In this document: piece by piece, positions 6,535 through 15,002 of the stretch | How positions within the stretch are numbered: position 1 is the first letter of the stretch | How the letters are laid out: the number at the start of each line of letters is the position of its first letter | Assembly: GCA_947168585.1 (NCBI GenBank) | Contig: CAMVMK010000022.1 | Span: 1-34,062, forward strand | Source of the DNA: an uncultured Fretibacterium sp. | Lineage (GTDB): Bacteria; Synergistota; Synergistia; Synergistales; Aminobacteriaceae | Length of the DNA: 34,062 bases | Direction of reading: 5' to 3' | The notes under the pieces: model-generated | What the model was told of the DNA's origin: nothing | What the model saw: only the letters and a program-made list of their open reading frames with translations | Database searches by the model: none | Made by a program: the position numbers and the translations under genes

Positions 6535-8409
6535 ATGTATATAAAAATTTTTCGCACGGCTTTAATTTTAACGATAATTTCCTTAGCGTCGGCATCGTTC
6601 CTGTCTGTCCGGCAGGCAGAGGCAGACTCGTCTATTATTCTTAACGATGAAGCTCATGTCGGCGAGCAGGTTATCTTATCTGTAGAAACTTCTCAAATTC
6701 CTTCCGGAGGTTCTGTAGAATGGTCAGTCAGTCCTACAACAGGCAAAACTCCCGATAGAATTTCACTCCGTGCCGGAGGTCTTGAGTGCGCCTTTATGCC
6801 CCTCGATACTGAGCCCATAAAAGTCGTTGCGTCTTTTATAGACAGATCCGGCAATATTGTTTCAAGTTCAGAAACTTTAATCGACCCTAAAGAATTTCAA
6901 ATTAATGTAGCTGTTGTAGTAGATAAACCTTTAACTCTTTGGGACTCTGAAAAACGCTCAAATAATGTTTTAAGCCCCGAGTCTTTACTCGCAAATTCTC
7001 CCATTAAAATCAGCGCAACTCTCTCGCCTGCTTTTGACGGTAAACCGGTTTTCAAATGGACAGCCGACGCCGCTACTGCAATTCTTGAAGATAACGGCAA
7101 TGAAATTACAATCAAACGCGGCTCAATCGGTGAGAGTGAGCTTTCAGTCGTTGCTTTTAATTCGTCCGGAATAAAATTAGGAAGCGGCTCAGGCGTTGTG
7201 AATATTAATGTTCCCGTCTCGACTTTCGAGGAAAGTTCCAACGAGCGTGAAGCTTGGAATAATTGGCAAAAAGCCCAAGAACTTTGGAGCGGTAAAAATT
7301 ATTCTGAAGCAGTCGACCTCGCAGCGAAAGCCGTATCTCTTGCTCCGAGAGACACTGAAATTGTTGACGGTTTAAGAGCAATGAATATTAATTATTCAAA
7401 ATTCTCAAAGGCTCAAAAACTCCGCGATGATGCTGAAAAATTAGACGAAGAAGGAAAATTCGATGACGCTTTAAGAAATCTCCGCGCTGCTTGGGTCGTT
7501 TGGCCTCTTGATGACGATGACGAAAAAATAAAAGCCGAAGAAAATAAAGTTGACGAGTTAAGAGTTCTCCAGCAAAAAGCAAATTGGCTCCGCGATACAG
7601 CCTCTGCCTACGACAATGAAAGCATGTACGAGGAAGCCCTCGAATATTATGAAAAAAGCATGGCCGTTTTATCGTCAGACGCTATAGCTGACAGAATTGA
7701 AAAAATTAAAAACAGGCTTGAATTAATCGAAGATGCTGATAGATATGCAAACGAGGGAAATACTCTCGAACGTGAGGGAAAATTGCAGGAAGCCCACGAC
7801 CATTACGTTGCAAGCGTCATGAGCAACCCCGACCCGACTTTAAGGCAGCATATCGAGGAACTTCAAAGCGTTATCTCGCGCCGCGAACGTCAGTCTAATG
7901 CTCTTTACCGCGAAGGCCAAGAACTTCAGCGCAGAAATAAACTTCAAGAGGCTTTAACACGTTTTCATGAGAGCGTAAAACTTTGGGACAATGAAAACGC
8001 CCGTCAAAGAATACAAAATCTCAGCCGCAACAGAGGTCTCGCACCCGACGAATATTTAAGAGGCCCTGAAGATTTCGGAATAGGAACAAAAGCCGATGCC
8101 CAAAAAATTATTAAATCAGCTGACGAACTTTTAGCGGACGGCAAAGCTGAACAGGCTCTCGAACTTTACAGAAAAGCCCTGAAAATTTCTCCGAACCCCG
8201 ATCTTCAAAAATGGGCGGCGCGTCTCTTTGAGGTCTTAAAGGAAAATAACGCCGTTGAAGCTGCTAATAAACAAATTAAAGAAGCTAACGCGCTTTATAA
8301 AGCCGGAAAAATTAAAGAAGCTATTGAACTTTATAACCAAAGTTTGAAAACTCATAAAAATGCTGAAATCGAGGAATTTCTTAAAAAACAAGAGCAGGTG
8401 AAAAATTAA
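6535..8409 (+). CDS. Secreted tetratricopeptide-repeat protein with N-terminal Ig-like region
   Basis: ATG 6535 (624 aa) is preferred over an in-frame ATG at 6493 because GAAGGAGG lies at 6516-6523 and because it begins directly with a signal peptide: a basic start, then a hydrophobic core LILTIISLASASFL and a small-residue cleavage region near ADS. Residues about 32-230 are beta-rich and contain two Ig-like stretches, each with a W-x-V/A core. From about residue 235 to the end at least seven TPR-type helical hairpins follow at roughly 35-45 residue spacing, with recognisable pattern A...G...EA...Y..A. The protein is therefore an exported protein-protein interaction scaffold. The stop abuts the GTG of the ParA gene, so the two are translationally coupled. 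No enzyme motif is seen. A GC-rich palindrome (6601-6619) lies in the signal-peptide coding region. Confidence 0.85.
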   Translation: MYIKIFRTALILTIISLASASFLSVRQAEADSSIILNDEAHVGEQVILSVETSQIPSGGSVEWSVSPTTGKTPDRISLRAGGLECAFMPLDTEPIKVVASFIDRSGNIVSSSETLIDPKEFQINVAVVVDKPLTLWDSEKRSNNVLSPESLLANSPIKISATLSPAFDGKPVFKWTADAATAILEDNGNEITIKRGSIGESELSVVAFNSSGIKLGSGSGVVNINVPVSTFEESSNEREAWNNWQKAQELWSGKNYSEAVDLAAKAVSLAPRDTEIVDGLRAMNINYSKFSKAQKLRDDAEKLDEEGKFDDALRNLRAAWVVWPLDDDDEKIKAEENKVDELRVLQQKANWLRDTASAYDNESMYEEALEYYEKSMAVLSSDAIADRIEKIKNRLELIEDADRYANEGNTLEREGKLQEAHDHYVASVMSNPDPTLRQHIEELQSVISRRERQSNALYREGQELQRRNKLQEALTRFHESVKLWDNENARQRIQNLSRNRGLAPDEYLRGPEDFGIGTKADAQKIIKSADELLADGKAEQALELYRKALKISPNPDLQKWAARLFEVLKENNAVEAANKQIKEANALYKAGKIKEAIELYNQSLKTHKNAEIEEFLKKQEQVKN

Positions 8410-9750
8410 GTGATTATAATAGGTTTTTGCAATCTCAAAGGCGGCGTAGGGAAAACTACAGCGTGTCAAAATATCGCTGTTGCCTTAGCTAAGACAGGCC
8501 GCCGTGTCGCAGTTATCGACATGGACCCTCAAAGCAACTTAAGCGCGGGCTTCGGAGTTACTCCGGGCTCGACTGATCCGCAGGTTTTTGATTTACTCAC
8601 GGGCGAAGCAAAATGGGACGATATTGTCAGGCAAAAAGAGGGCGTTGATGTTATTCCGAGTTCGTTAAATTTGACTATGGCGGAATTAAACAACTCCGGA
8701 ATTTTAGAAAATGATTTGCTTCTGCGTGAGGCTGTGCAGGCAATTTCGCCGGATAGATACGATTATGTATTTATCGACAGCCCTCCTCAGCTTGGAATTT
8801 TTACGCGGAACGTTTTAGCGGCCTGCGACAAAATAATTGTACCGATGGACGGAGGTTATTACAGTCTTTTCGGATTTAAGCTGCTTGAAGAAGCTCTGCC
8901 GGTTTTGTGTGAAAGAATCGGGCATAATTTGGAAATTTTAGGAATTTTGATGACAAATCATAATCCCCGCTTTTCTATAGCGCAGACAATTTTCAGCGAA
9001 ATTAAAAAAAGTTACGCCGATATTTTATTTGAAAGTTATATTTCTCAGAGTGTCGGCTTAATCGAAGCGTCAAGTATGGGAATGTCGATTTTTGAATATT
9101 CTCCGACTTCAAAGGCCGCTCAATGTTATAAAGATGTCGCAAAAGAATTAATTAAGCGTGTCGAGGGAAAAGAAGATATCGAAATTCCGAAATCTAAACG
9201 TAAACCGGGACGGCCTAAAAAAAATTCTACGAAAAAAGAAGAAATTGAAAAAGAAATTCCCGAGCCGCAAGTAACAGAGCCTGAGACGAAAGAGCAAAAA
9301 ATAATTTCAGAGCCTGCTCCCGTTGTTACAACTGAGCCTGAGCCGATTGTCAAGCCGGGTGATGATGTTTTAGAAATTTTAACGCCGCCGACTGAAATTC
9401 CTGTTACTCCGCCCGAGCCGGAGCCGCTAACGCCGCTGCAACCTTCGAAGCCTGATTCTGATAATTACGTAGATAAAATCAAGCAGGATTTAATAGACTT
9501 ACTGCCGGAACGCCAGCAGCAAATTTGGAGTCAGATTTTAGCACCGATTGAAGATGTTTCGCGCGGTGAAATTAATATTGAAGAACTCCGCGAAGATTTT
9601 TCAAACAGCGATAATTACCGTTACACTTTTTATGTTCTTACTGACGAAAATAACAGGCTTGAAGCTGTTTCATTCCCGGATCAAATTGCAGATCCTTTAC
9701 GCGCTGTCGTTAAACTTGATGAGCACGGCGCAGCAGAAATATTTTTTTAG
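8410..9750 (+). CDS. ParA/Soj-family ATPase with AT-hook-like linker and novel C-terminal domain
   Basis: The first 250 residues are a ParA/MinD-type ATPase. The deviant Walker A is KGGVGKTT (residues 9-17, with the signature lysine), Walker A' is VIDMDPQSNLS and Walker B is VFIDSPPQ. Such proteins form ATP-dependent dimers on DNA or a surface and position cargo. Residues 261-272 (KSKRKPGRPKKN) contain the GRP core of an AT-hook flanked by lysines. A Pro/Glu-rich linker of about 80 residues follows. The last 90 residues form an acidic folded-looking domain I do not recognise. The start is GTG 8410, immediately after the TPR gene stop. There is no parB neighbour, so a chromosome or plasmid partition role is not supported. 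Positioning of a protein complex, perhaps involving the exported TPR protein, is possible but inferred. Confidence 0.85.
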   Translation: MIIIGFCNLKGGVGKTTACQNIAVALAKTGRRVAVIDMDPQSNLSAGFGVTPGSTDPQVFDLLTGEAKWDDIVRQKEGVDVIPSSLNLTMAELNNSGILENDLLLREAVQAISPDRYDYVFIDSPPQLGIFTRNVLAACDKIIVPMDGGYYSLFGFKLLEEALPVLCERIGHNLEILGILMTNHNPRFSIAQTIFSEIKKSYADILFESYISQSVGLIEASSMGMSIFEYSPTSKAAQCYKDVAKELIKRVEGKEDIEIPKSKRKPGRPKKNSTKKEEIEKEIPEPQVTEPETKEQKIISEPAPVVTTEPEPIVKPGDDVLEILTPPTEIPVTPPEPEPLTPLQPSKPDSDNYVDKIKQDLIDLLPERQQQIWSQILAPIEDVSRGEINIEELREDFSNSDNYRYTFYVLTDENNRLEAVSFPDQIADPLRAVVKLDEHGAAEIFF

Positions 9751-9807
9751 TGAGGAGTTAGGGGTTAGGAGTGATTTTGCTTTTCATTCCTAACTTTTTA
9801 TTTTTTT
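9750..9807 (+). terminator. Heptamer-repeat array forming a terminator-like hairpin after the ParA gene
   Basis: Heptamers GTGAGGA, GTTAGGG, GTTAGGA lie at 9750-9770. An inverted arm lies at 9784-9794. GTTAGGAGTGA (9764-9774) pairs with TCATTCCTAAC (9784-9794), 11 pairs including one G-T, with a 9-base loop. A T-rich tract (T5 A T7) follows at 9795-9807. This has the form of an intrinsic terminator built from the repeat family. It lies just ahead of the ribosome binding site AAGGAGA of the next gene. Confidence 0.7.
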
Positions 9808-9822
9808 AAGGAGAATTTAATT

Positions 9823-12585
9823 TTGAAAAAAATTTTTTCAGCTGTATTAATTTTTGCGCTTTTATTTATTCCCGAAATTTTATTCGCAGGCGTTAAAGAT
9901 ACTCTGAATTCAATGACGCTCGAACAAAAAATCGGTCAGCTTTTTATAATCCGTCCTGACGCTTTAGACACTAATTTAACTCTCGAAGAAATTGATAAAT
10001 CAAATGCTGAAGGTGTCGGCAAGATTAATAAAACAATGCTCGAAACTTTGAAAAAATATCCTGCCGGAGGTTTTGCTCTTTTCAGAAAAAATATTAAAAC
10101 TCCCAAGCAGTTAAAAACTTTCACTCAGGCATTAAAAAATTCTTGCAAAATATTTCCCTTTATGGCCGTTGACGAAGAGGGCGGACAAATTTCACGCATA
10201 GCGAACGCAAAAAATTTTAACGTCAAAAAATTCGAGAGCGTTCAAAAAATAGCGGAGTCAAAAAAATCTCTTGAGGCCGGAAAAATTATCGGGGCTTATG
10301 TCAAAGAATACGGCTTTAATTTCGATTTTGCTCCCGTTGCTGATGTCAATACTAATCCCGAAAATATCGTAATCGGAGACAGGGCTTTCGGAGATAATCC
10401 CGAATTTGTATCGAAAAATGTCAGCGAATTTCTTGAAGGTTTGCACTCTCAGGGCATTGCAGGTTGCATTAAACATTTTCCAGGACACGGCGACACTAAA
10501 GGCGACACCCACAAAGGCGTGGTTAATGTTTATAAAACTTGGAAAGATTTATTAAAAGCCGAGATTATTCCTTTCAAAGAAAATTTGAAAAAAACTGACG
10601 CTATTATGACCGCTCATATTACTATGAAAAATATTGACGGTTTGCCCGCGACTTTTTCACGCGAATTAATCACAAATAAATTACGAAAAGAATTAGCTTA
10701 TGACGGCGTGATTATTTCTGACGCTATGAACATGGACGCGATAAAAAATAATTATAAATCTTCACAGGCCGCTATTTTAGCTCTTGAGGCCGGCAATGAT
10801 ATAGTCTTAATGCCTTATGATTATATTGAAGCGTTCGAGGGAGTTTTGAACGCCGTTAAATCCGGGCGGATTTCAGAAGAAAGGATTAATGAAAGCGTCA
10901 TGAGAATTTTAGAATTAAAAGAAAAATTAAAATTAAAATGGTGGCAGAAAAAGCCCGTCTATCAAATTTACCCGAAAAGTTTTTTAGATACTAACGGCTC
11001 AGGTACGGGCGATATTAGAGGCATAATTAACAAACTCGATTATTTGAAGTCTCTTGATGTCGGAGCGTTATGGCTGACTCCGATTTATCCGTCCCCTATG
11101 ATAGATAACGGCTATGATATTTCGGATTATACGGGAATAAATGAAAATTTCGGGAGCATGAAAGATTTTGACGAATTAATTTCAGAAGCTGATAAACGCG
11201 GAATTAAAATCGTCATGGATTTAGTTTTTAATCATACTTCAGATAAACATTCATGGTTTTTAGAGTCAAAGAAAAATAAAACTAATCCCAAAGCCGACTG
11301 GTATATTTGGCGCGATGCTAAAGACGGACACGAGCCTACGAACTGGCGCGGAATTTTCGGCGGAAGCGCATGGACATGGTGCGAAGAAAGAAAACAATAT
11401 TATCTTCACACATTTGCTGAGCAGCAGCCGGACTTAAATTGGGAAAATCCCGAAGTCAGACGGGCTTTATATGACGCTGCAAATTTTTGGCTTTCAAAAG
11501 GTGTCGGAGGTTTCAGGATTGACGCTATAACTTACATAAAAAAGCCTGCGGAATTTTTAGACGGTGAGCCCGACAGCAAAGAAGGCACGATTAATATTCA
11601 TTTAATGACGGCAAACAGGCCGGGAATTTTAGATTTTTTAAGAGAATTTAAGCGTGAAGTTTTCGAGGGCAAAGATATTTTTACTGTCGGAGAAGCTAAC
11701 GGAGTTAAGCCCGAAGACTTAAAAGACTGGGTCGGTGAGCACGGAGTTTTTGATATGCTCTTTGAATTTAGTCATGTCAGCCTGCCTTTCGATGATTTTG
11801 AAATTTGGTGTCATAAACGCGACTGGAAATTAACGGAACTTAAAAAAGCTCTCACAGCAAGTCAGAACGCTACGAAAAATAACGGCTGGTATCCTATATT
11901 TTTTGAAAATCATGATCAGCCGAGAAGCGTAAATCATTTTTTGCCTGACGGAGCAGACCCGAAAAAAGCAGCGAAAGCTATAGCCGCAGTTTTAATGACG
12001 TTGCGCGGAACTCCTTTTATTTATCAAGGCCAAGAACTTGGAATGACGAACGTATCATGGAACGATATAAATAATTACGATGATATTTCTTCTCACGGTC
12101 AATATAAAATAGCTTTGAGCGAGGGTTTTAAGCCGGACGAAGCTATGAAATTTGTAAAATATTTCAGCCGCGATAATGCCCGTACGCCCATGCAGTGGAA
12201 TAACAAAGCTAACGCGGGATTTTCGCCCGAAAATGTTAAAACGTGGCTGCCGGTGAACGAAAATTATAAAACTATAAATGCCGAAGCAGAAGAAAAAGAC
12301 CCGGACTCTGTGCTTAAGTTTTATAGAAAATTAAGCGCGCTTAGAAAAAATCATGAAGCATTAATCGCAGGAGATTATAAAGAAATTTTTGCGGACAGTG
12401 AAGAAATTTTCGCGTTTGAACGTTCATTGAATGACGAAAAAATTATTACAATCGTGAATTTTACGTTAAAGCCCGTGAAAGTTCCTGACAAAATCGCAAA
12501 GAAAAATTTAATTTTGTCGAGCGAAAAAATTTTTGAAGAGTCCGAATTAAAACCTCTTGAAGCAAGAATTTATAAGGGCAAGTAG
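9823..12585 (+). CDS. Exported GH3 (NagZ-like) - GH13 (alpha-glucosidase) fusion protein
   Basis: One uninterrupted 920-residue frame encodes two complete glycosidases. TTG 9823 follows AAGGAGA at 9808-9814, and a signal peptide (KKIFSAVLIFALLFIPEILFA) leads. Residues about 25-365 form a GH3 beta-N-acetylhexosaminidase domain: the KHFPGHGDT motif at 217-225, the Asp228/His230 dyad loop, and nucleophile Asp300 in ISDAMNMD. This type removes GlcNAc in peptidoglycan turnover. From Lys372 a GH13 oligo-1,6-glucosidase-type domain starts at its normal N-terminus (KWWQKKPVYQIYPKSF). It has the QPDLN signature, nucleophile Asp567 (GFRIDAI), acid/base Glu624 and transition-state Asp698 (ENHDQ). Ala568 after the nucleophile usually favours alpha-1,4 over alpha-1,6 bonds. 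The fusion would carry a normally cytoplasmic enzyme across the membrane. The stop codon lies in a repeat heptamer. Confidence 0.9.
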   Translation: MKKIFSAVLIFALLFIPEILFAGVKDTLNSMTLEQKIGQLFIIRPDALDTNLTLEEIDKSNAEGVGKINKTMLETLKKYPAGGFALFRKNIKTPKQLKTFTQALKNSCKIFPFMAVDEEGGQISRIANAKNFNVKKFESVQKIAESKKSLEAGKIIGAYVKEYGFNFDFAPVADVNTNPENIVIGDRAFGDNPEFVSKNVSEFLEGLHSQGIAGCIKHFPGHGDTKGDTHKGVVNVYKTWKDLLKAEIIPFKENLKKTDAIMTAHITMKNIDGLPATFSRELITNKLRKELAYDGVIISDAMNMDAIKNNYKSSQAAILALEAGNDIVLMPYDYIEAFEGVLNAVKSGRISEERINESVMRILELKEKLKLKWWQKKPVYQIYPKSFLDTNGSGTGDIRGIINKLDYLKSLDVGALWLTPIYPSPMIDNGYDISDYTGINENFGSMKDFDELISEADKRGIKIVMDLVFNHTSDKHSWFLESKKNKTNPKADWYIWRDAKDGHEPTNWRGIFGGSAWTWCEERKQYYLHTFAEQQPDLNWENPEVRRALYDAANFWLSKGVGGFRIDAITYIKKPAEFLDGEPDSKEGTINIHLMTANRPGILDFLREFKREVFEGKDIFTVGEANGVKPEDLKDWVGEHGVFDMLFEFSHVSLPFDDFEIWCHKRDWKLTELKKALTASQNATKNNGWYPIFFENHDQPRSVNHFLPDGADPKKAAKAIAAVLMTLRGTPFIYQGQELGMTNVSWNDINNYDDISSHGQYKIALSEGFKPDEAMKFVKYFSRDNARTPMQWNNKANAGFSPENVKTWLPVNENYKTINAEAEEKDPDSVLKFYRKLSALRKNHEALIAGDYKEIFADSEEIFAFERSLNDEKIITIVNFTLKPVKVPDKIAKKNLILSSEKIFEESELKPLEARIYKGK

Positions 12586-12711
12586 GAAGTAGGAGGTAGG
12601 AAGTAAGAAAATTTCTAACCCCTCACCATAAAAAGCATTTGCGCGTGCCTAAAATTTTTTCTTATTAAAAAAGCTAAGTGCGCGAGAATTTTCTAACCCC
12701 TAACTCCTAAC
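12582..12711. repeat. Heptamer repeats between convergent genes
   Basis: Four units of GTAGGAA type occupy 12582-12609, and the first contains the TAG stop of the fusion gene. Opposite-orientation units lie at 12613-12626 and three more (CTAAC-ending) at 12691-12711, just before the AEC transporter stop on the other strand. Between them is a T6-CTTATT-A6 palindrome that could serve as a weak bidirectional terminator. Confidence 0.7.
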
Positions 12712-12718
12712 TATTTCT

Positions 12719-13657
12719 TTACATTAGTCCTAAAGTTTTTAATAAAAGCGTCCATAAGAAAATCGTAAAAACTGAGATTAAAGTCGTTACGCAGACTAAC
12801 TGCCCCGCTAATTTCCCGTCCGCTCCCATTGCTACGGCCATAGGATAAGAAGCTACAGCTGACGGAGCCGCAAAAACTATCATTAAAGCGCACATACTTT
12901 GATCTTTGAAGCCCGTTAAAATAGCAAGCGGCATGAAAATAATAGGAACGACTATCATTCTTAAAAATACTCCCCAAGCTAATAATTTTTTGTCGCCGCC
13001 TTCAGGCATCTCAAGGCCAACACCGAGCGAAATAAAACTTACTGTTGTTGTTGAGTTTGCCACGCTCCGAATTGCTGACCATACGGGAGCAGGAATTGAA
13101 AGCCCTAAAATCTTAAAAGCAAATGCACAAATTGCTCCGATTATCATGGGATTTTTAAGAACAGCTATAAATAATTTTCCTAATTTTGCTTGGCCTGAAC
13201 GGTTTAACTCAAGAATTACAGCCGCAAAAATATTTATCGCCGGAATTACAAGCACACCTAACATTACAACAGCACCTACATTGCCCTCACCGAAAAGAGC
13301 TTCACTGACCGCAACACCGTATAAAATATAATTTCCGCGCCCTACAGCCTGCCCGATTGCAGCGGATTTATTGCCGTCTTTAGTTAAAAGTCTCGGGACA
13401 TAAATCGCAAATATAAAAATAGCAAGCAAAGAAATTCCCGTGAAAATCATTTCTTTGATTAAAAATCCCTGCGAGAAATCCATTTCGTAAATATTTTTGA
13501 ATAAAAGCAAAGGCATAAAAAATTTGAAAATTAATCTGTCAAATTCTTTCATAGCCGGACGTGTAATTAAATTTTCAACCCGCGAAATCCAGCCTAAACT
13601 CATTAAAATTATCATCGGAATTACAACTCTTAAAGCCGCGAAAAAACTTTCTGTCAT
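12719..13657 (-). CDS. AEC-family transporter (auxin efflux carrier / malate permease type)
   Basis: This is a 312-residue integral membrane protein of the auxin efflux carrier (AEC) family, which in bacteria moves dicarboxylates or other organic anions. About ten hydrophobic segments are visible in two halves. The KEFDRLIFKFFMPLLLFKNI sequence in the first half and the conserved small-residue crossover regions (AVGRGNYILYGVAV, FAAPSAVASYPMAVAMG) are typical. ATG 13657 follows AAGGAG. The gene is the last of the long minus-strand operon, 22 bases after mreD. Membership in a cell-shape operon is not known to reflect function and may be simple co-transcription. The substrate cannot be predicted. 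Confidence 0.88.
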   Translation of the reverse strand: MTESFFAALRVVIPMIILMSLGWISRVENLITRPAMKEFDRLIFKFFMPLLLFKNIYEMDFSQGFLIKEMIFTGISLLAIFIFAIYVPRLLTKDGNKSAAIGQAVGRGNYILYGVAVSEALFGEGNVGAVVMLGVLVIPAINIFAAVILELNRSGQAKLGKLFIAVLKNPMIIGAICAFAFKILGLSIPAPVWSAIRSVANSTTTVSFISLGVGLEMPEGGDKKLLAWGVFLRMIVVPIIFMPLAILTGFKDQSMCALMIVFAAPSAVASYPMAVAMGADGKLAGQLVCVTTLISVFTIFLWTLLLKTLGLM

Positions 13658-13679
13658 AAAAATTTATCTCCTTAAAAAA

Positions 13680-14147
13680 TTATTTTGCAGAATTTCTGAG
13701 ACGTTTTGAATATAAATACATCGAAAATCCTATAGCAGGCAGCGAATAAAACTGTTGAAGCAAAAAGAAACTCCAGCCCGTATTACCGCCCAAAATTAAT
13801 ACAGGCAGCATCGGAGGAATTAACTGCGAAATTTCCATTAAAATAAAAACTAATAAAAACATTCCTCCCGTCCTGCCCTGCGGAGGTATTGAGCCCCAAA
13901 CCTGAACTAAAATTAAAACTACAATAACATTCCCGAGAGTAAAAAATCCAGGTATACCGATCCAGCGCAAGTCCCATAAAATTCCTCCGGCAAAAGCACT
14001 CCAAATTGCCCAGAGATTTACATCGCTGTCATCGTTAAATAAAAGTCTGTAAACAATTCCAAGCATAAATAAACCCGGTATCTGCATACCGCCGCCGGAT
14101 AAAACCGTTAAAAAATCCTGAATAAGCCATAAAATTACTAAAATCAT
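13680..14147 (-). CDS. mreD: MreD, rod-shape-determining membrane protein
   Basis: This 155-residue hydrophobic protein has about five membrane segments. Its position immediately after mreC (6 bases) identifies it as MreD, the small membrane subunit that links MreC to the elongation machinery. Primary sequence conservation of MreD is low, so context carries much of the assignment. Visible sequences such as the AIWSAFAGGILWDLRWIGIPGFFTLGN stretch, followed by a hydrophobic strand, fit the family (which has a G-x-x-x-D in this helix). MrdA (PBP2) and RodA, often next in line, are absent here. Confidence 0.85.
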   Translation of the reverse strand: MILVILWLIQDFLTVLSGGGMQIPGLFMLGIVYRLLFNDDSDVNLWAIWSAFAGGILWDLRWIGIPGFFTLGNVIVVLILVQVWGSIPPQGRTGGMFLLVFILMEISQLIPPMLPVLILGGNTGWSFFLLQQFYSLPAIGFSMYLYSKRLRNSAK

Positions 14148-14153
14148 TTTCGT

Positions 14154-14924
14154 TTAATAATTAACTGTGTAAAATTTAGAAAGTTCCGCGCCCGGGTCAA
14201 TTTTATAAGTTGCGTAACCGTCAGAGCCTGAAGAAATTTCGCCCGCGATTTTCCCGATAGGAAGTCCCGGTGGAAGCTGTTCGCCTATCATTGCGGTGCT
14301 GACTTTCATTCCGGATTTAATGCCGCGTCCAGCAGGAATATATCTCAAAGCTACAGAGCCGCTCCCGTCGCCGACAATTAGACCGAGTTCGCGTGTTTCT
14401 TCGATAACGGCAGGGATCATGAAAGAAGCTGACGTTATTAACTCGACCCATGATGACATTGTTGAAACAGAACTTACCCGCCCTAATAAATATCCGTTAT
14501 AGAAAATCGGCATACCCTGAGTTATTTTATCTATTTCGCCTTTATCGATTTTAATTTCGTTCCACCACGACATCGGAGCACGGAGAGCAACACGGGCGGT
14601 TTTTAATTTCGGGTTAATGTCTTCGGAATAAATTTTTTCGCCGGTTAATTTAGCTAAATCAATTCTAAGCTGAGCATTTTCTTCGCGGAGTTTTATTACT
14701 TCTGAGTTTAGAGAATTTTTATCACGCGACCATGAACGCCAGTCGAGATAAATATCGCGCATAACTACAGCAGGATATTCAGGGACAAAGAGTAAAGCCC
14801 CCCAAATATCTATAATATTTTTCACTATTCCGAGCCCTGAACTTACGCCTAACAAAAATAAAGCTAAGATTAAAGCCGTCAGACCGTGCACCCATTCGCG
14901 CGTAGTGTTTTGAGTGTTATCCAT
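14154..14924 (-). CDS. mreC: MreC, rod-shape-determining protein
   Basis: MreC is a bitopic membrane protein that scaffolds PBP2/RodA during elongation. The 256-residue product has one N-terminal membrane helix (residues about 13-35), then a coiled coil (NSLNSEVIKLREENAQLRIDL, about 75-97) and a beta-rich periplasmic domain. The family sequences GMPIFYNGYLLGRV, LITSASFMIPAVIEE and the closing TYKIDPGAELSKFYTV are recognisable. The stop is followed 6 bases later by the mreD ATG. Upstream, 78 bases containing paired heptamer arrays separate it from mreB, so this gap may change the mreB to mreC transcript ratio. Confidence 0.93.
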   Translation of the reverse strand: MDNTQNTTREWVHGLTALILALFLLGVSSGLGIVKNIIDIWGALLFVPEYPAVVMRDIYLDWRSWSRDKNSLNSEVIKLREENAQLRIDLAKLTGEKIYSEDINPKLKTARVALRAPMSWWNEIKIDKGEIDKITQGMPIFYNGYLLGRVSSVSTMSSWVELITSASFMIPAVIEETRELGLIVGDGSGSVALRYIPAGRGIKSGMKVSTAMIGEQLPPGLPIGKIAGEISSGSDGYATYKIDPGAELSKFYTVNY

Positions 14925-14930
14925 ATTGAA

Positions 14931-15000
14931 TTAGGGGTTAGGGGTGAGGGGTTAGGGATTATTTTTTCATACCTCATTCCTAATTCCTCACTCCTAATTG
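14931..15000. repeat. Facing heptamer arrays between mreB and mreC
   Basis: Four TTAGGGG-type units at 14931-14958 face four CTCATTC/CTAATTC-type units at 14973-15000 across a 14-base AT spacer. The outer heptamers pair exactly (AATTAGG with CCTAATT) and inner ones pair with mismatches and G-T pairs, so the transcript can fold into a long imperfect hairpin. The array fills nearly the whole mreB-mreC gap. Confidence 0.8.
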
Positions 15001-15002
15001 TT

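Noticed and set aside
8410-9750. Plasmid or chromosome partition locus (parAB)
   Set aside because: No ParB gene and no parS-like inverted repeats are adjacent, and the neighbour is an exported TPR protein.
12906-13331. Plus-strand frame of 141 codons across the AEC transporter gene
   Set aside because: It is the antisense shadow of a gene with clear family features and ribosome binding site. Composition (Ile, Thr, Pro, Ala) is that of a reversed membrane-protein gene.
14931-15000. CRISPR-like or telomere-like repeat array
   Set aside because: Units are 7 bases, degenerate, without spacers, and occur as small arrays at many gene ends; no cas genes are present.
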